This document shows, piece by piece, positions 43,662 through 56,860 of a stretch of DNA of 64,000 nucleotides. Source of the DNA: Talpa occidentalis (taxonomy: Eukaryota; Chordata; Mammalia; Eulipotyphla; Talpidae); assembly GCF_014898055.3 (NCBI RefSeq), contig NW_023602073.1, positions 22,987,784-23,051,783 of the forward strand, written 5' to 3'. The position numbers and the translations under genes are program-made. The stretch's first letter is position 1. The number at the start of each line of letters is the position of its first letter. The notes beneath the pieces were generated by a model. That model was not told the origin of the DNA and did not search any database. It saw only the letters and a program-made list of their open reading frames with translations.

Positions 43662-45467
43662 AGACTTGCTCTTCTGCTTTTCTGGGGCTGTTGCTAGCCT
43701 AACCTCAGAACAGCAATAACTAAATAAATGTCTGCCCACGGTGACAGCTGGCTTGGCAGCAGGAACTCACAATCACAGATGGAGCGAGTTCAACCGCGGG
43801 TATTCCAAGAACAGAATTAAAGTCTGTTTTCAGTTAGGGACCTCCTATAAAACCACGCTCCCTCTATGTTTACTACATGCAGCTGTGCCTTTCTCAAAAT
43901 GCTTAATGAACTTTTTCTTCTTTGCAAACACTGACGTACAGGCAGAGGTAACCACCTTCAGTAAATACCAGTCAAACGCTGGAATAAAGCAACAAGGTCG
44001 ACATTCCCCGGCTCCTCCTCTGTTAAATGAGCAGTAGGACCGTACTTCACACTCAGGTGCTAAGCTGTTTCATCAAATTCCAGAAAATAAAGCTAACCTG
44101 TGAAATGAGAAACTGCTAAAAGAAAAAAGAAAGCTAGAAGTAACTTTTTCCAACTATTCTGGTCCTATCTCATTATTTTCATGTATTAAAATGTAGGTGA
44201 TAGTCTAAATATACTTGAATTTCACATTTAATGAGATCAGTTCAATTTGGCGTTTAACAATCTCTATAAAATTTTTCATTTTGATTTAATTCAGTTATAA
44301 GCAATATATTTTTTAAACTGACCTCATTACTGGTGGAGTAAATTTACGCAAATATGTAGCTTACTATAGCAACATCGGTCAGATCAGAACATAAAACGTT
44401 CCTCACGTGCTCTTACTTTGCTGCTGCTCATTTTCTAATCACTCTCACACAATTATTCAGGTTGGCTCCGTTTTTTCCTATGTAATAGAGAAGAAGTGTT
44501 ATTCAAAAACAAATCGGTTTGGTTTCCAGGTAGATGTTATGAAAAGTGTTATGTATATTTTACGAATTCTACTTGTAATTAGTATCCCCTCAAAATTTTT
44601 CTCTACTAAAACTTGTGACAATAAATGTGAAAGTTTATGTAATTAGTTTTTCTTTTGAAGTTTAAAGAAAATTAACCAGATGAGGATTACAGCTTCTATG
44701 ATAATCGATGTTCTATAAAGTAGGGATGATAGCTGCAAAGCACAGTCCTCGACTCAAAATCCTAAAATCTCTATTTTTCATGCAATTAAAAAGACTGATT
44801 TATTACATAATATGGTTAATATAGTCTTAATAAAATAGCATACCATTTAATATATTTCATAATCACCCATATATTTTATTAAATATTGTCCCCATCAATA
44901 CTGATTGAACCAAATCCATGTCTGCAGAGTATACCTAGCCCTTCTTTCCCCTAAATGATCTAATATCTTTATTAAAATTTAAAAACAGGAATTTTGATAG
45001 AATTAATCCCAACTTAATATCTAAATATATTTGATGTAAGCTACATTTTATTTTAATAGCTAATAATGTTAAAATAAGTTTCATTACTAAATTCAAGCAC
45101 TAGCCCAAAACACCAGCTCCAAAACAGAAAGTGGGAAAAGTTGACAGTGAGTCAATAAACACTTGTGCTTAGAAAATAACAGAAATGTGTGCTTATCAAT
45201 GGTATCCTTTGATAGACTCCATTTTTTAAAATTTGCCTTTAAGCATTCTATTTTGTTACATCCTTCTCGAGCAATTTTGTGAATTATTCCTCAGAGGACA
45301 CCAAAGAGTTGATCTTAACTCATCAGAGTTGAATTTCATAGATTTGCATATAATGGAGTCTTCTTTGCCATGAGTTTTGTCTGCACAAAAAACAATAGTT
45401 CACCTTTTCATTCTCTCTGTTAGCAAAGCAGAAGGAATTATCCAATATCAAAAATGTCTGTTTGTTT
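43662..45467. other. AT-rich stretch, no gene seen
   Basis: Low-GC unique sequence, with no recognised repeats or exons. Confidence 0.5.
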
Positions 45468-45709
45468 GGCCTCCCTCGCAGCCCAGGGGTTAAGTCTCAG
45501 CACTATCACCGTGATGGCCTGAGTTGATCCCATGCCAGGGAGCTACCCACATGGTGCAGCAGACCTCTCCTGTCTTGCCCGCTGCTCCCCTCAGCAGTGT
45601 ATTTCAGTAGATCCGCCTGCTCTGCTCCCCATTCTGTCTCTGGTGAATCATCTTACCCCTCTCCCACATACCTCTGGCCTACACCCCAGTTCTATGCAAA
45701 AATTTTTTA
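45465..45709 (+). mobile_element. tRNA-derived SINE (GGTTAAG type)
   Basis: Target-site duplication AAAATGTCTGTTTG / AAAATGTATGTTTG (45451-45464, 45710-45723), one mismatch. Body GGCCTCCCTCGCAGCCCAGGGGTTAAGTC. The usual TAAATAAATAAATC tail is lost. Confidence 0.93.
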
Positions 45710-46459
45710 AAAATGTATGTTTGCTTTGACAATGTGTGCTTTTAGTCTCGTTAGATTTTGGTGACCTAGGAGGGAATTGGCTTCCTGATATGGTTAGGAA
45801 TTCCAGAAGCCCTCAGCTTCTCACAGGGGTTGTTGGATCACTTCATCTTTTGGCTTCCTACTTGCACTCCCAAGTTATAACTGCACAATCTGGTCTCCTC
45901 TCTGCATGGTTCCCTCAGTATAGATGTCTTCATATGATAGGAAGACCTGGGTTGCCTTCTACACCTCAATATATTGTCCTTCCCAGTTCATATCTTTGAA
46001 AACACTCCCTGATTTCTTTCTAAATGGGCAACTCTCACACTCATCTGAAATGAGACTCAACATCTTACACCCCAGATTGGCTTGCCTTCCTGTGTTCCAC
46101 TTTCTATCAATAGTGCTATGACATTTGTCTCTTACTTGTAGATCTGCCAGTGAGGCTTGGGTCCCATTCAGAGCAAGGCAGGGCCAGACCTGTGCCTGGC
46201 ACTAGAGTCCCTCATGCTTCCATTGGGCCTAGTTCATGAAGGAGTTTCCCCCACCATAGAATCCAAGGTCATGCAGTTCCAGGGTTTAAACTGAATGGCA
46301 CAGGCCTTCAGCAAGTGAGCAAAGGGTAACAAATGGGAATTCAGAGAGCTATTATTCTGAGTTGCAACCAGAAAGACTAAGTTTTGAATGGTTGGCACCT
46401 GGTTAACAAGGTTAACCACTCACTGTGAACCTTGGTTAACAAGGCTAACCAGCTCATTC

Positions 46460-46732
46460 TAGGGGCCTCCCTGGTGGTGCAAAGGGTTAAGACACAGCAT
46501 TATGAAGCTACCCACAGCCACTGCAGCACGAGTTTAATCCCCAGACAGGGAGCTACCCACATGGAGCAGCAGACCTCTCCTGTCTTACCATCTGCTCCCC
46601 TCAGCAGTTTATTTCAGTAGATCTGCCTGTTCTGCTCCCCATTCTATCTCTGCTGAATCCTCTCACACCCCACATCTCTGGCTGGCACCCCAGTTCTTGT
46701 ATGCATAAATAAATAAATCTTAAAAAAAAAAA
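46460..46732 (+). mobile_element. tRNA-derived SINE (GGTTAAG type)
   Basis: Head GGGGCCTCCCTGGTGGTGCAAAGGGTTAAGAC, tail GCATAAATAAATAAATCTT plus an A-run. Confidence 0.93.
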
Positions 46733-47330
46733 GGTTCCAGATACCAAGGATGGATTTGTGGTCTCTAGGGGACAAGTTCAACAAATTTTACAAGTTCAAG
46801 GTCTAGATTCAGTTCTCACACACAAAACCAAAGCTTGAAATAAGGACCAACAGAGCCTGGTCCTGCTATCTAGGGCATCCTGGAAGACAGTGTGATCTGA
46901 TGTGGGGGATTCAGGATGCCCTCGGGAGTGAGTTACACATTTGCAAATTACACAGGGAATAATTCTTAAAACAAAAGCTCCCCTGTCTAAGAAAGGATAG
47001 AGTGGTTAAGGCTTCACAGCAAGGCTATGAGTCCACAGCTCTGAGGGGAACCTATGGGAAGTTAAGGAACAAGATACCTAAGAAAGAAGGGGAAGCGGAA
47101 CATTTGGAAGTTATGGAAACAAGTTTCTAAATCAAGACGCCATTAGAGGGACGCATGGCTTGATGGACAGCATACAAGGAGCCCCAGGAGGCTATGCCCT
47201 AGAGACTAGTATGTGGTAGACCCCCCAGGTCTGTGTGATCACCCTCCATGTCATTCACACAACCACAAAGTCACCTAACAACACATTTCTCACTGTTACA
47301 TGACACACAACTATACAAGGCAGGGGCTCT
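46733..47330. other. No gene or repeat recognised
   Basis: Unique sequence. Confidence 0.5.
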
Positions 47331-47480
47331 CAACCCTAGCTGTGCCTGCAGGAACTTTGAAACATACCAATTTCTGGTATCTCATCCCAAACAGACTGTA
47401 TGCCATTCTCTGGAGTGAATCTGCACTTTGGTGTTTTCTAAAGGTTTCGAGTCATCAGATGCAGCAAAGGAAAACATAGG
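47331..47480 (+). mobile_element. Probable hAT-Charlie fossil
   Basis: GGGGCTCTCAACCCTAGCTGTGCCTGCAGGAAC resembles the left end of MER5/MER20-like elements (GGTTCTCAACCTTGGCTGC). The right end is not clear. Confidence 0.5.
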
Positions 47481-47497
47481 CTGCCTAATCAAATTCT

Positions 47498-47609
47498 AAT
47501 TTCAGATAAACAACCAGTAATTTTTCTAGTATAAGTATATCCCACGTGCTATTTGGGATATACTTTTACTAAAAAAAAAAAAAAATCCATTCATTGTTTA
47601 TCTGAAATT
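47498..47609. repeat. 112-bp palindromic element
   Basis: AATTTCAGATAAACAA (47498-47513) pairs with TTGTTTATCTGAAATT (47594-47609). Inside, AAGTATATCCCA pairs with TGGGATATACTT. An A-run of 15 lies in the right arm. Likely a fossil short DNA transposon. Confidence 0.8.
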
Positions 47610-47879
47610 CCATTTTAACTGGTGTCCTATATTTTTTCACTGGCAATTTATGTGACTCCAATGTGCACTCCAGGAAGGGAACAATTGCCTTTGGATTAGT
47701 TTGTAAGGTTCTAGCTCTCTCGTTTGTGAAGTTTGTCTTAAGTGGAAAGTGACTCCTGCTTCCCAGTTAAGACTTCTCCTCAGGTTGGGTTAACTAGGGT
47801 TTATCTCACCAAGCTTTAATAGTATGTGCCGAAGACAGGCTAGGATTTGACAACAGAGAAATGAACATGAAATTGGCCT

Positions 47880-48415
47880 CATTAATCTGTTACCTACACC
47901 CCACCCCTTCTTCTCCTCTGGTAACCCCCATTCTATTATCAAAGTCTAAGGGTTTGCCTTGATTTTTGAATTGTTTGTTCTTTTGGATTTTCTTTATATT
48001 CCACAAATGAGTAAAATCATATGGTATTTGTCTTTCTCCTAATTTTTTTTCACTCATCATAATCCCTTCAAGATTCACCCATGTTGTGGCAAGGTTTAAA
48101 AAAAAAAGGCAAGATTTCACCTTTCTTCTGACTGCGTAGTATTCCATTGTTGATATCTGTACATCTTTACCCATCCATCTGGTGTCAGGTACTTAGGTTG
48201 CTTTCACTGTGACTATTGTTGCTTTCATTCCTGAGTATTGTGCATAGTATTGCAATGAACAGAGGAGTATAAATATCTTTTTGAATTAATAGCTTCATAT
48301 TCCTTGTGTAAATACCCAGAATTGGGATTACTGAATCATGTAATAGTTCTGTTTTTAACTACCAGAGGAACCTCCATACTGTTTTCCACAGAGACTACAT
48401 CAATTTACAATCCTG
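47880..48415 (-). mobile_element. LINE-1 3' fragment, antisense
   Basis: TTTATATTCCACAAATGAGTAAAATCATATGG, GCGTAGTATTCCATTGTTG and CCAGAATTGGGATTACTGAATCATG are the reversed ORF2 end. Confidence 0.85.
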
Positions 48416-49739
48416 CCAAGGGTTTCCAGTGCTTCTAGTGGGAGACAGGCTGGGTGTGTGCTCATTCTGTTGAGCTCTGCCTGACTCTGAATACAGTCCT
48501 GAACATGAGTCCAGGACAGAAGAGTGTGCACAAGAAAAGACTTGCTGAGAACCATCACTCCCGGTTTGCATCAGCCCATTAATTGACATGTATGCTTCTT
48601 TAATTAACCACAACTTTACCAAGCTCTTCTGTTATCACTTTACATGTCTCTAAATTTCCTACCACAACATGGTAAAAAAAACAACAACAAACATCGAGTG
48701 TGGAAATCTAGTTATGGCGTTACCACATCAACTAGCTTAGCCACCCAGCAGATAAAGGCATAAGATGAGTCAAGCATGACATTTTCTTGATGAATGCAAG
48801 TTACAAACTCATTAGTGTGTGCTGTGTGAGCGCCCCCTATCTTCCTGCCACATGGTCCCACAGCCTAAAGATTCTCAGCAACTATTTCCTTCCAAATTTT
48901 CTCATTATATTATCTTGCCTATGACTCGGCAGAGATGAAATAAGATGAGAAGACTCCAGATGAAATAAAATAAGAAGAGTCCCTTCTTTATCTTCAGATT
49001 TTGCTTTGGGAAGAAGGTTTTTTTTTTTTCTGGGAAATACTTTTCTGGTTATCCTGCACAAACTTTGCTGTGAGATTCAGCTCCATGGAACAATCTAATT
49101 GTGAATGAAGAAGCTTTAACAGAAAGGTATTTTCTGAGAAATTATGAGCTACAAAGATGCTTTGAAAGGATATGTGAGACTGACATTTAATATGTAGCAT
49201 TATCCACTGATTAAAATAATTTTAAGTGATGCTAAAGTTGAGTAGCTTTGGTTTAAAAAAGAATTAAGGCAGATTTTAAGATACATGATTTTAAAGTAAG
49301 TTCTGAGATTTCATTCAAAGGAGCAGCATATGAATGATAGTTGCTGTCCATGACTAAAGGTCTTTCCTCCAATCCTGGTATCCTTGACAAAAGGTCTTTT
49401 GTTAGGTAATGATTTAAATAATAAACACAAAAATCAAACAAATCTACATCAGAATCCATATCAGAGTTGGCCACCTGTTACAGGCTTCTCTTATCTTTAG
49501 TTTTAAGGCAGAAGAGAGACTAGTTAACTGGTTTATTTAAAGAAACCATCAACAAGCTCTCACTAAACTCTGGTAATCTAAAACCCGCACCCTCTCTCTC
49601 TGTTACCATGGCTTCACCATGTCCTGAGGCTCATATACAGCAGAGGCCTCTTGAGCTGATGGATGACCTCAGTGGAGTTAAGCCACACATCTCAGCTGGC
49701 TCTTTGTCCATCAGTGGTCCTCACCTGCTGAATGCTTGA
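48416..49739. other. No gene seen
   Basis: Unique sequence. Open frames are short and without known relatives. Confidence 0.45.
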
Positions 49740-49809
49740 GCACCCTATATGGGCTACCTCTTGCACCCTATATGTGCTACCTCTGACACCCTATATGTGC
49801 TACCTCTGA
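49740..49809. repeat. Three-copy minisatellite of 23-24 bp
   Basis: Units GCACCCTATATGGGCTACCTCTT, GCACCCTATATGTGCTACCTC (+TGA) and CACCCTATATGTGCTACCTCTGA. Confidence 0.9.
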
Positions 49810-51039
49810 TACCACAGTCCTAGCAAGCAAATTCCAGAAAATGAAACACATATGGGTATTTGCAAATAGCTTGATGAGTTCTGTCCACACCCGAGTGTCT
49901 ACTTCCAGACATTTAAAATCCAGTAAGAAGCCACCCGTCACTCCAAGGAAATCATCCGCAATGCAAAATTCCAAATGAAATCTAAGAGAGCAACACCAAC
50001 AAAAATCTACCAAATTCCTTCATCTGTGACACTCACGTTTGCATAGTTGATTATAATGACCATGAAAAGCATAAACAATGGTGTCTAAACTTAAGCTACA
50101 TGAATCTCTAAGGATCTGAGGGGTACTGAATGGCACCCACTGTGACACCTGTTGTACAGAGTAGGCTCCTGAATTGGACTTTGACCATGAATTTATGGGG
50201 CCAGACACAAGTTACCCTTTGCCACTGCTCAACAGAGCCCTCACTCCAAGTCATAAAACATCCTGATGGGCACAGGTGATTCAAATCCATGGGACAGTTA
50301 TTCTGAGAGACAGAGTCCAGCAAGGTGCATTGTTGGTGTGCAACCAAGATGTCGGTTCTGCTCGCATTTGTACTAACCATGTGCCCCTGTGGAAGGCATT
50401 TGACATCTAAAATTAATGTTTAAGCAACTCTGTTGCTTTCTATCACATGGCTTTACTCTCTACTCTGTCCAGAGATTAACGTGAGGCCCGGACACCATGA
50501 CAAATGTGGACATGATGTTGGGAAGAGAAATGCAACAAAAACACAAACTCAACTTCTTTGTCCTCCAACATGCGTTTTCAAATGTCTGTACAAACGGGAT
50601 CCACTCGAGATCCTCCTTCTGTGGCCAAATGAGAAGCTCCTTCACAGGTGCCTTTGAGTCTATCACCACAGCTGAAACAGAAGGAGAGTCCATGCGTGAC
50701 CCTAACTCTTGGAGGAACACTCTCCCTTTTACATAAGACTCAGGACAGAGGTGCCACTGGTGTTATGTTAGAGAATGGCATGCCCCACCCAAGAGTCAGA
50801 CAGGATTTAACCATTAGGAATCCCCTGGAGAGAGCACTGGGGACCAGCAGGCCAGGCAGTGCAGGGTTTCCCAGCCAGCAACTTTGAAAGGTCGGATCCC
50901 ATATTTAGACCCAAGCAGAGACTGCAAAGGATTCCTGAGCTACCACCCAGTACAGAGCTTTGCTTCTAGTACATCCCTCTTCCAAACACAAATAACTCCC
51001 AGCCACTCTCACCCCAGGTCAGGATGAAGAATGATTTTT
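49810..51039. other. No gene seen
   Basis: Unique sequence; no splice-bounded conserved frame found. Confidence 0.4.
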
Positions 51040-51775
51040 CTTGAATGAAAAATAAAAAAGACACAACAAAACACCAAAACATACCCATTAAGATGACAAC
51101 TATCAAAAATTATAACGAACAAGTGCTGTGCGGATGAGGAGAAACGAATTTTTGACACAGTTGATGGCAGCATAAATTCTACCACTGTAGAGAACACTAT
51201 GGTGTGCCTCAAAAAATAAACATCGAATTACAATTTGTTTTTATTCCAGCAATTTCTCTTCAGGGTGTACACTCTAAAGAGTTAAAATCAGGGACTCTGA
51301 TATTTCCATACCCATGTTCACAGCAGCATTATTCACAACCAAAAGATGGCAGCAACCCAAGTGTCCATCAACAGATGAATGGATAAACAAAATTCGGTGC
51401 ATGCATACGGCAGAATAGTGTTCAGCCTTCAAAAGGAAGGAAATTCTGATACAGTCTACAACAAAAATGGACCTTGAGGATATGACACTGTGAAATAAAA
51501 CAATCACGAAAAGACAAATACTGTATCATTCCACTTAGACGCCTAGAAACACCAAATTCATAGAGACAGAAGGTAGGATGATAATTATCAGGGCAGGAAA
51601 ATGGGAAGCCAGTGTCCCATGGGAACAGAGTGTCACATTTGCAATATGCGGAGGGTTCTGGAGGGGGAACATGGGGATGGCCCTAACACCGCTGAACTGG
51701 ACACTTCAAGCATGGTCTCGAAGGCAATGTTTCTGCTGTATGTAATTTACCCCAATTTTTTTTTTTTTTTTAGGT
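51040..51775 (+). mobile_element. LINE-1 3' end
   Basis: GTTCACAGCAGCATTATTCACAACCAAAAG, CAACAGATGAATGGATAAACAAAATTCGG and the 3' UTR. Decayed and 5' truncated. Confidence 0.88.
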
Positions 51776-51886
51776 ATTAAAAACTAAGTTCATTTACTTC
51801 GAATGTCCTGGGCACTTTCTGAAGAGAAAATAGGATAAGCCAGATAATTGCAGCACAGAAAACTGCTGTGTTAAGATTTCCCTGCT

Positions 51887-52153
51887 TGGGCCTCTCTGGT
51901 GGCACAAGAGGGGATTAAGACGCAGCACTATGAGGCTATCAGCAGCTGCTGCAGCACAAGTTCGATCCCCAGCCAGGGAGCTACCCACATGGCACAACAG
52001 ACCACTCCTGTCTCCCCGCTGCTCCCCTCAGCAGTGTATTTCAGAGCCTCTTCTGCTCCCCACTCTGTCTCTGGTGAATCCTCTCACCCCCTGCACCTCT
52101 GGCCTGCATCCCAATTCTTGTATGCATAAATAAATAAATCTTTTTAAAAAAAA
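51887..52153 (+). mobile_element. tRNA-derived SINE (GGTTAAG type)
   Basis: Perfect 11-bp duplication ATTTCCCTGCT (51876-51886, 52154-52164). Head TGGGCCTCTCTGGTGGCACAAG. Confidence 0.94.
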
Positions 52154-52164
52154 ATTTCCCTGCT

Positions 52165-53344
52165 GTATTAAGACCCAAGTACAAAAGATTCTCCGGACTC
52201 AGGAGAAAGGCACATGTTCCTATAGGGCGTCTGAGTCCAAACCTTTCTGCTACTTCTAAGGATGAGCTAGTCCTGCTCCAGTTGTCCAGCAAGGAGGTAA
52301 GAATCGATAATCACCAACAAATAAGTTCTCTGCAGGAACTTATTTGTGCAGAAACTCTTGCTCTCTCCACTTCTGAGAGGGGTGCGCATATGAACTATAT
52401 GGAAAATGGAGGTGTTTTCTCTTGCCAAAGGAGATGAATTGTTTGCACAGTAGAACTCAGAATATGTGTGAAAATGAAAGTTCCTTGGAAAATGCAAGAT
52501 GCATGGAAACTTTTCCGTGATAGCCAGGAATCCTTGGTCTGCAGGCACCCCGACACCCAGGTTTCCAGGACAGCTGCCGCCACGGATTTTAAAGGCTACG
52601 CTCTTGCTCCAAGCTCTCCACTCACCAACTTTTTCAATAGAACGCCAGCGAATGCCGCCTTTCAATGCAGAAGAGTAACAGAAATAGAGTCTGAGGAAGC
52701 ACTGTGGACAAGCCATGGGTGATGATTGATAATTATCTCTTTCTTTATTTCTCTCCCTCCTCCTTAAAGGATCTGAAGTTACTACCATGTGGCTAGAACG
52801 TTGTAAAAACTGGATTTGGGGCGATGATCCCCATTTTAAATCATCAACTGTTTTTAAGGGCATAAAATCAGTAGCATTATCAAGGGATCATAGTTTATTA
52901 AAAATATCATGAATCTTCCCTTTTACTGGTTTTCAATTTTATCTAAGCTGAAAATTGACTAGTATGCAGCAGTAAAGACCAGAATGTGCTTACGTGTGTC
53001 CCTGTAGAGATAAATCCTGTAAAGTGTATACATATGTGCCTGCCCTTACATCAAAACTTCCAGAAGAAATCACAAGGAGCTGCTGACAATGCATTTGGGG
53101 CTACATAATCTCTCTTCATTTTAGAGTTTTCTGCACAGTGTGGACATTCCAGGCACACTAGTATGTGCATACACATATTCATTCAGTCATTTATTCATTC
53201 ACACATTCATTCAAGACAGAGTGCTGTGTAATGCTCAGAAGAATAAGATAGAGTCCCTGGGAGAAAATTCCTTCTAACTTAGGAGGGGAAACTGATAAGG
53301 ACATTACTAAAATTATTATCATGTCTGTGCTATAATTACTTAAA
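52165..53344. other. No gene called
   Basis: A 198-codon open frame lies at 52863-52267 on the minus strand (starts MPLKTVDDLKWGSSPQIQFL). It has no recognised domain and no relative that I know. Most likely chance. Confidence 0.4.
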
Positions 53345-53555
53345 AATCTGACTCCCAGTCCTGACTTGGCCATTTTCTAGCTGTGTGATCTTGGCAAGTT
53401 ACTTAACCTTTCTGTCCCTCGATTTTCATTGTAAAAGGAGACAATAATAGCCCTACCTTCTATGGTTTTTAGTGATTATTAAATGCATGGACATATGTAA
53501 AGCATTTAGACCAGTACCTGGCACATAGTAGGTTCTCAGTAAATACCTGCTGCTA
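53345..53555 (+). mobile_element. MIR, nearly full core
   Basis: GACTTGGCCATTTTCTAGCTGTGTGATCTTGGCAAGTTACTTAACC through to CCAGTACCTGGCACATAGTAGGTTCTCAGTAAATA. Confidence 0.92.
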
Positions 53556-54229
53556 TCATCAAAATACAGGAGAGGCATTGCAGCCACACCAAGAAGAGGG
53601 ATTTCTTCTGCCTGGTTCCTAGAGATGATGTTTGAAACAGGATTTAAAAGATAAACAGGTATTTGCCAGATGAATAGGAAGGAACAAACACTCCAAGAGA
53701 TACAGTGACCTGAACAGCAGCCCAAAGCAGGCCAGGTGAACTCCTGAACTTTCCTTCCAGGAGTGTCTCAAGGAAATGAAAAAAGAAAGAGCAACTCTGT
53801 TCGTTTTTAAAGTCCAGTATGTAATTTGTGTAAAGTCTGACCCTTCAGACTCACTTGTTAAATTCTTTTTTTATGGTCTTCTTGGTAGAAGTTCACACCT
53901 GATCAAACATCTGTAAATGAGCTAGTATAAAAAATGAAAATCCTGAACTCTAAAGCAGATACCTGTGCAGAACTCCAGATCACAGACACGCGTGCAGAGC
54001 AGGCCTCACACCTCTCCTGGTGCCATTCACACCTGCTTCTGTGGCGCCGTCGCTGACAGTACGCGGCTTGCACTGGGGAAAGACCTGATGATGGGGCCAT
54101 CGCCATGGGGTTCGGGGTGAAGTTACAACATTTCACATTTCTGTGGCTATCCCCACATTTAGGATCAGAATGTGTGACCTTGGACTTTTCAAATGAAAGT
54201 CATTGTTGAGATTCTGTACTCAGAGGCCT
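53556..54229. other. No gene seen
   Basis: Unique sequence. Confidence 0.45.
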
Positions 54230-54377
54230 TTGCAAACCTCACCTCATCCCGCCCTCACCAAGAGCCATGAGCAGATATTACTGTTTCCTTTTTTAGATGA
54301 AAAACTGAGCTTCTGAGAAGTTAAGCAGGTTCCCCAAGTCCCTGGACAGTGGACCAGGATTTGTAGCTCTGACTTCT
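54230..54377 (-). mobile_element. MIR fragment, antisense
   Basis: TTACTGTTTCCTTTTTTAGATGAAAAACTGAGCTTCTGAGAAGTTAAGCAGG is the reversed MIR core. A SINE follows directly. Confidence 0.8.
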
Positions 54378-54640
54378 ATTTTTTTTTTAAAGACCATCTA
54401 TGCATACAAGAGCTGGGGCACAGGCCAGTGGTGTGGGGGATTGAGAGGACTCACCAGAGACAGAGTGGGGAGAACAGGCAGATCCACCGAAACACACTGC
54501 CGAGGGAAGGAGCAGGCGAGTCAGGAGAGGTCTGCAGCACCATGTGCCACCTCCCTGGCTGGGGATCAAACTCACGATGCAGTGGCTGCCGATAGCTTCA
54601 TAGTGCTGCATCCTATCCTCCTGCGCCACCAGGAAGGCCC
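54378..54640 (-). mobile_element. tRNA-derived SINE, antisense
   Basis: T-run and ATGCATACAAGAGCTGGGG at the left, GCGCCACCAGGAAGGCCCC at the right. Confidence 0.9.
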
Positions 54641-55887
54641 CTGTATCTCTGTCTTCCAACGCCACCTTCAGTGTTCTTTTCATTGCTACGAGCTGCCTCC
54701 TCTGATAGATGCTTTAACTCAGCTCTAGAAGTTGTTGGCCTCATAGAATTAGAGTGTTAGTGATGTAAAAAGTCCCAGATATCCAGCCCTGTGTCCCCAA
54801 CCCACACACTGGGAGCCCCCTGTTGCCCGCAAGCCAGACACACTCAGCATTGCCCACAGGCTGATCTTGTTAGAAATTGCCAGCAGCCTACCCAATATCC
54901 TTCTCCCACCTTCTCTTCTAACAGATTCCTGGCTAGTGTGCTCTGCTGAAAAACCACCTTTGTCAGCCTCCTTTGCAGATGAAGTGGTGTTTTGTGTACA
55001 TTTCATTCTCCTCATGATTATGCTTAGTGGGTACCCCAATGCTTAGGGCATACTCACCTGGCTCATGTAAATTTCCCATAGACATTTCCGAAACTTTTTA
55101 AGCCATTGGGGTTCTTACAGTGATAAGATGCCCTTCAACGATCACCATCAGGAAACTTTGAATAGAGAGAGGTTTATCCCCCATAAGACCTGAAAATTAC
55201 ACAGTACATCTGGGCCACATGAGGTCAGAGAGAGAATGGTCCTGGGGCCCTGCTTTTACTGGGGCTGAGGGTAGGGGGCTGTAGGGCTTTGGTGGACTCA
55301 AATCATAAGAGCGGAATTTGAAGTATGGGAAGAAAGACAAAATAAGGGAAAAAAGAAAAAGACAAGTCAGTCCCAACTGACAAGTTATCTGTAAATAACT
55401 GGGACCTGTGAAGCAAAGACGCCTACATCAGGGGAAGCAGGAAGGCTCTTGTCTGGCCTGTGTCTGGTCATGTATTTGAGTTGGGCTCCTGTGAAGTGGA
55501 TGTCCCTTTTGTAGGTGTTCCTCTGCACGAAGCTGGAATCAGGAACTTGCAGCCCACAGAAAGAATCGTCAACTCTGGGAGCTTTAAATACAGGAGGCCA
55601 GGAAAGCAAATGTCCTGGCTGGAGCTCCAGCAGCCACTTTGGGCTCAGGAAGTAAAGGCCAGTGAATGTCAGAGCCCTGCTCTAAGCCAATCCCTCTGGC
55701 CTTCTTTATTGTGAGGCTGTACATCTTTACATATTTAATCCACCAGGGTTCGAGTGCTTTTTCTAGAAGCCACGTACAATTCCTAAGCCATACGCTGGCA
55801 AAATATTAGCACATGCTAAATGTTCGAGTATTGTTCAAATGATTGTTTGGACTGATATGGTCAAATTTATTTGAAAGAATTACTGAA
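54641..55887. other. No gene seen
   Basis: Unique sequence; open frames unrecognised. Confidence 0.45.
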
Positions 55888-56157
55888 GGGCCTCCCCTGG
55901 TGGCACAGTGGTTGAGCGCTGGACTGCAAAGCTGCCCGCAGCCCCTGCAGTGCCGGTTCTATCCCCGGCTGCCAGCGAGGGTCCCACATGGCGTGACACA
56001 CCTCTCCTGCCATGCCCACTGCTCCCCTCAGCAGTGTACTTCATCAGTCTGCCTGTTCTGTTCCCTGCTCTGGCTCTGGTGAATCCTCTCACCCACCCGC
56101 ATTTCTGACTGTACCCAGTGCTTGTATAAATAAATAAATAAATCTTTAAAAAAAAAA
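55888..56157 (+). mobile_element. tRNA-derived SINE (CG-rich type)
   Basis: Perfect 14-bp duplication AAAGAATTACTGAA (55874-55887, 56158-56171). Contains GGTTGAGCGCTGGACTGC. Confidence 0.95.
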
Positions 56158-56454
56158 AAAGAATTACTGAATAAAAATAGCTTAACAAGAAATAATAGCA
56201 GTATAGCAGCAATTATTATAGGGGAGTCTGTGAAATGTTTTCTGTTATGTTCGTTGACTGGAAATGACTTGTCTCATTGGACCCTTACAGGGACTTTCTG
56301 AGGCCAGTTAGTTCTCTGTACTCATGATGTGGTTCTGTTTCCATCATCCTCCTGACATCACCTTGCCCTGCTGTCAGAGACAGGACCAGGACCTACAAGC
56401 AAAGAGTGAGCACAAATGGGAGGCTCATTTTAAGAAAAGTCCTAGGATTTCTTT

Positions 56455-56860
56455 TTTTTTAACCAAATTGAAGCATTTTTAAATTTTTTAATTGAGATAA
56501 CACTTTTTATAATGATAACACTTGTTTCAGGTGTGCATCATTGAGCATTCACATGGGGATGTACTTCATTCAACTCACCAAGTGTCCAAATCTGCCCTTC
56601 ACCTACCACCTTTGCCCTGATTTTCCCACCTCCTCCTCCCTTCCCTTCTGATTGGAAGATGTGTATGTACACACATGGGAGCAGTACTCAGCTATAAAAA
56701 AAAAAAAAAAGATGAAATCCTGTCACTTCTAACAGCATGGATGGACCTCAAGGAAATTATGTTCAGTGAAATAAACCAAAGACAAATGCCACATGATTTC
56801 ACTCACAGGAGGCATATAAAGAAAACAAACAGATGAACTGAATAAGACAAAAATAAGTCC
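56455..56860. mobile_element. Inverted (twin-primed) LINE-1 insertion
   Basis: The left part (to about 56655) is reversed L1 3' sequence (TTAATTGAGATAACAC...TGTGCATCATTGAGCATTC). The right part is forward L1 (GTACTCAGCTATAAAAAA...ATGGATGGACCTCAAGGAAATTATG...AATAAACCAAAGACAAATGCC). The two halves meet head to head. Confidence 0.7.
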
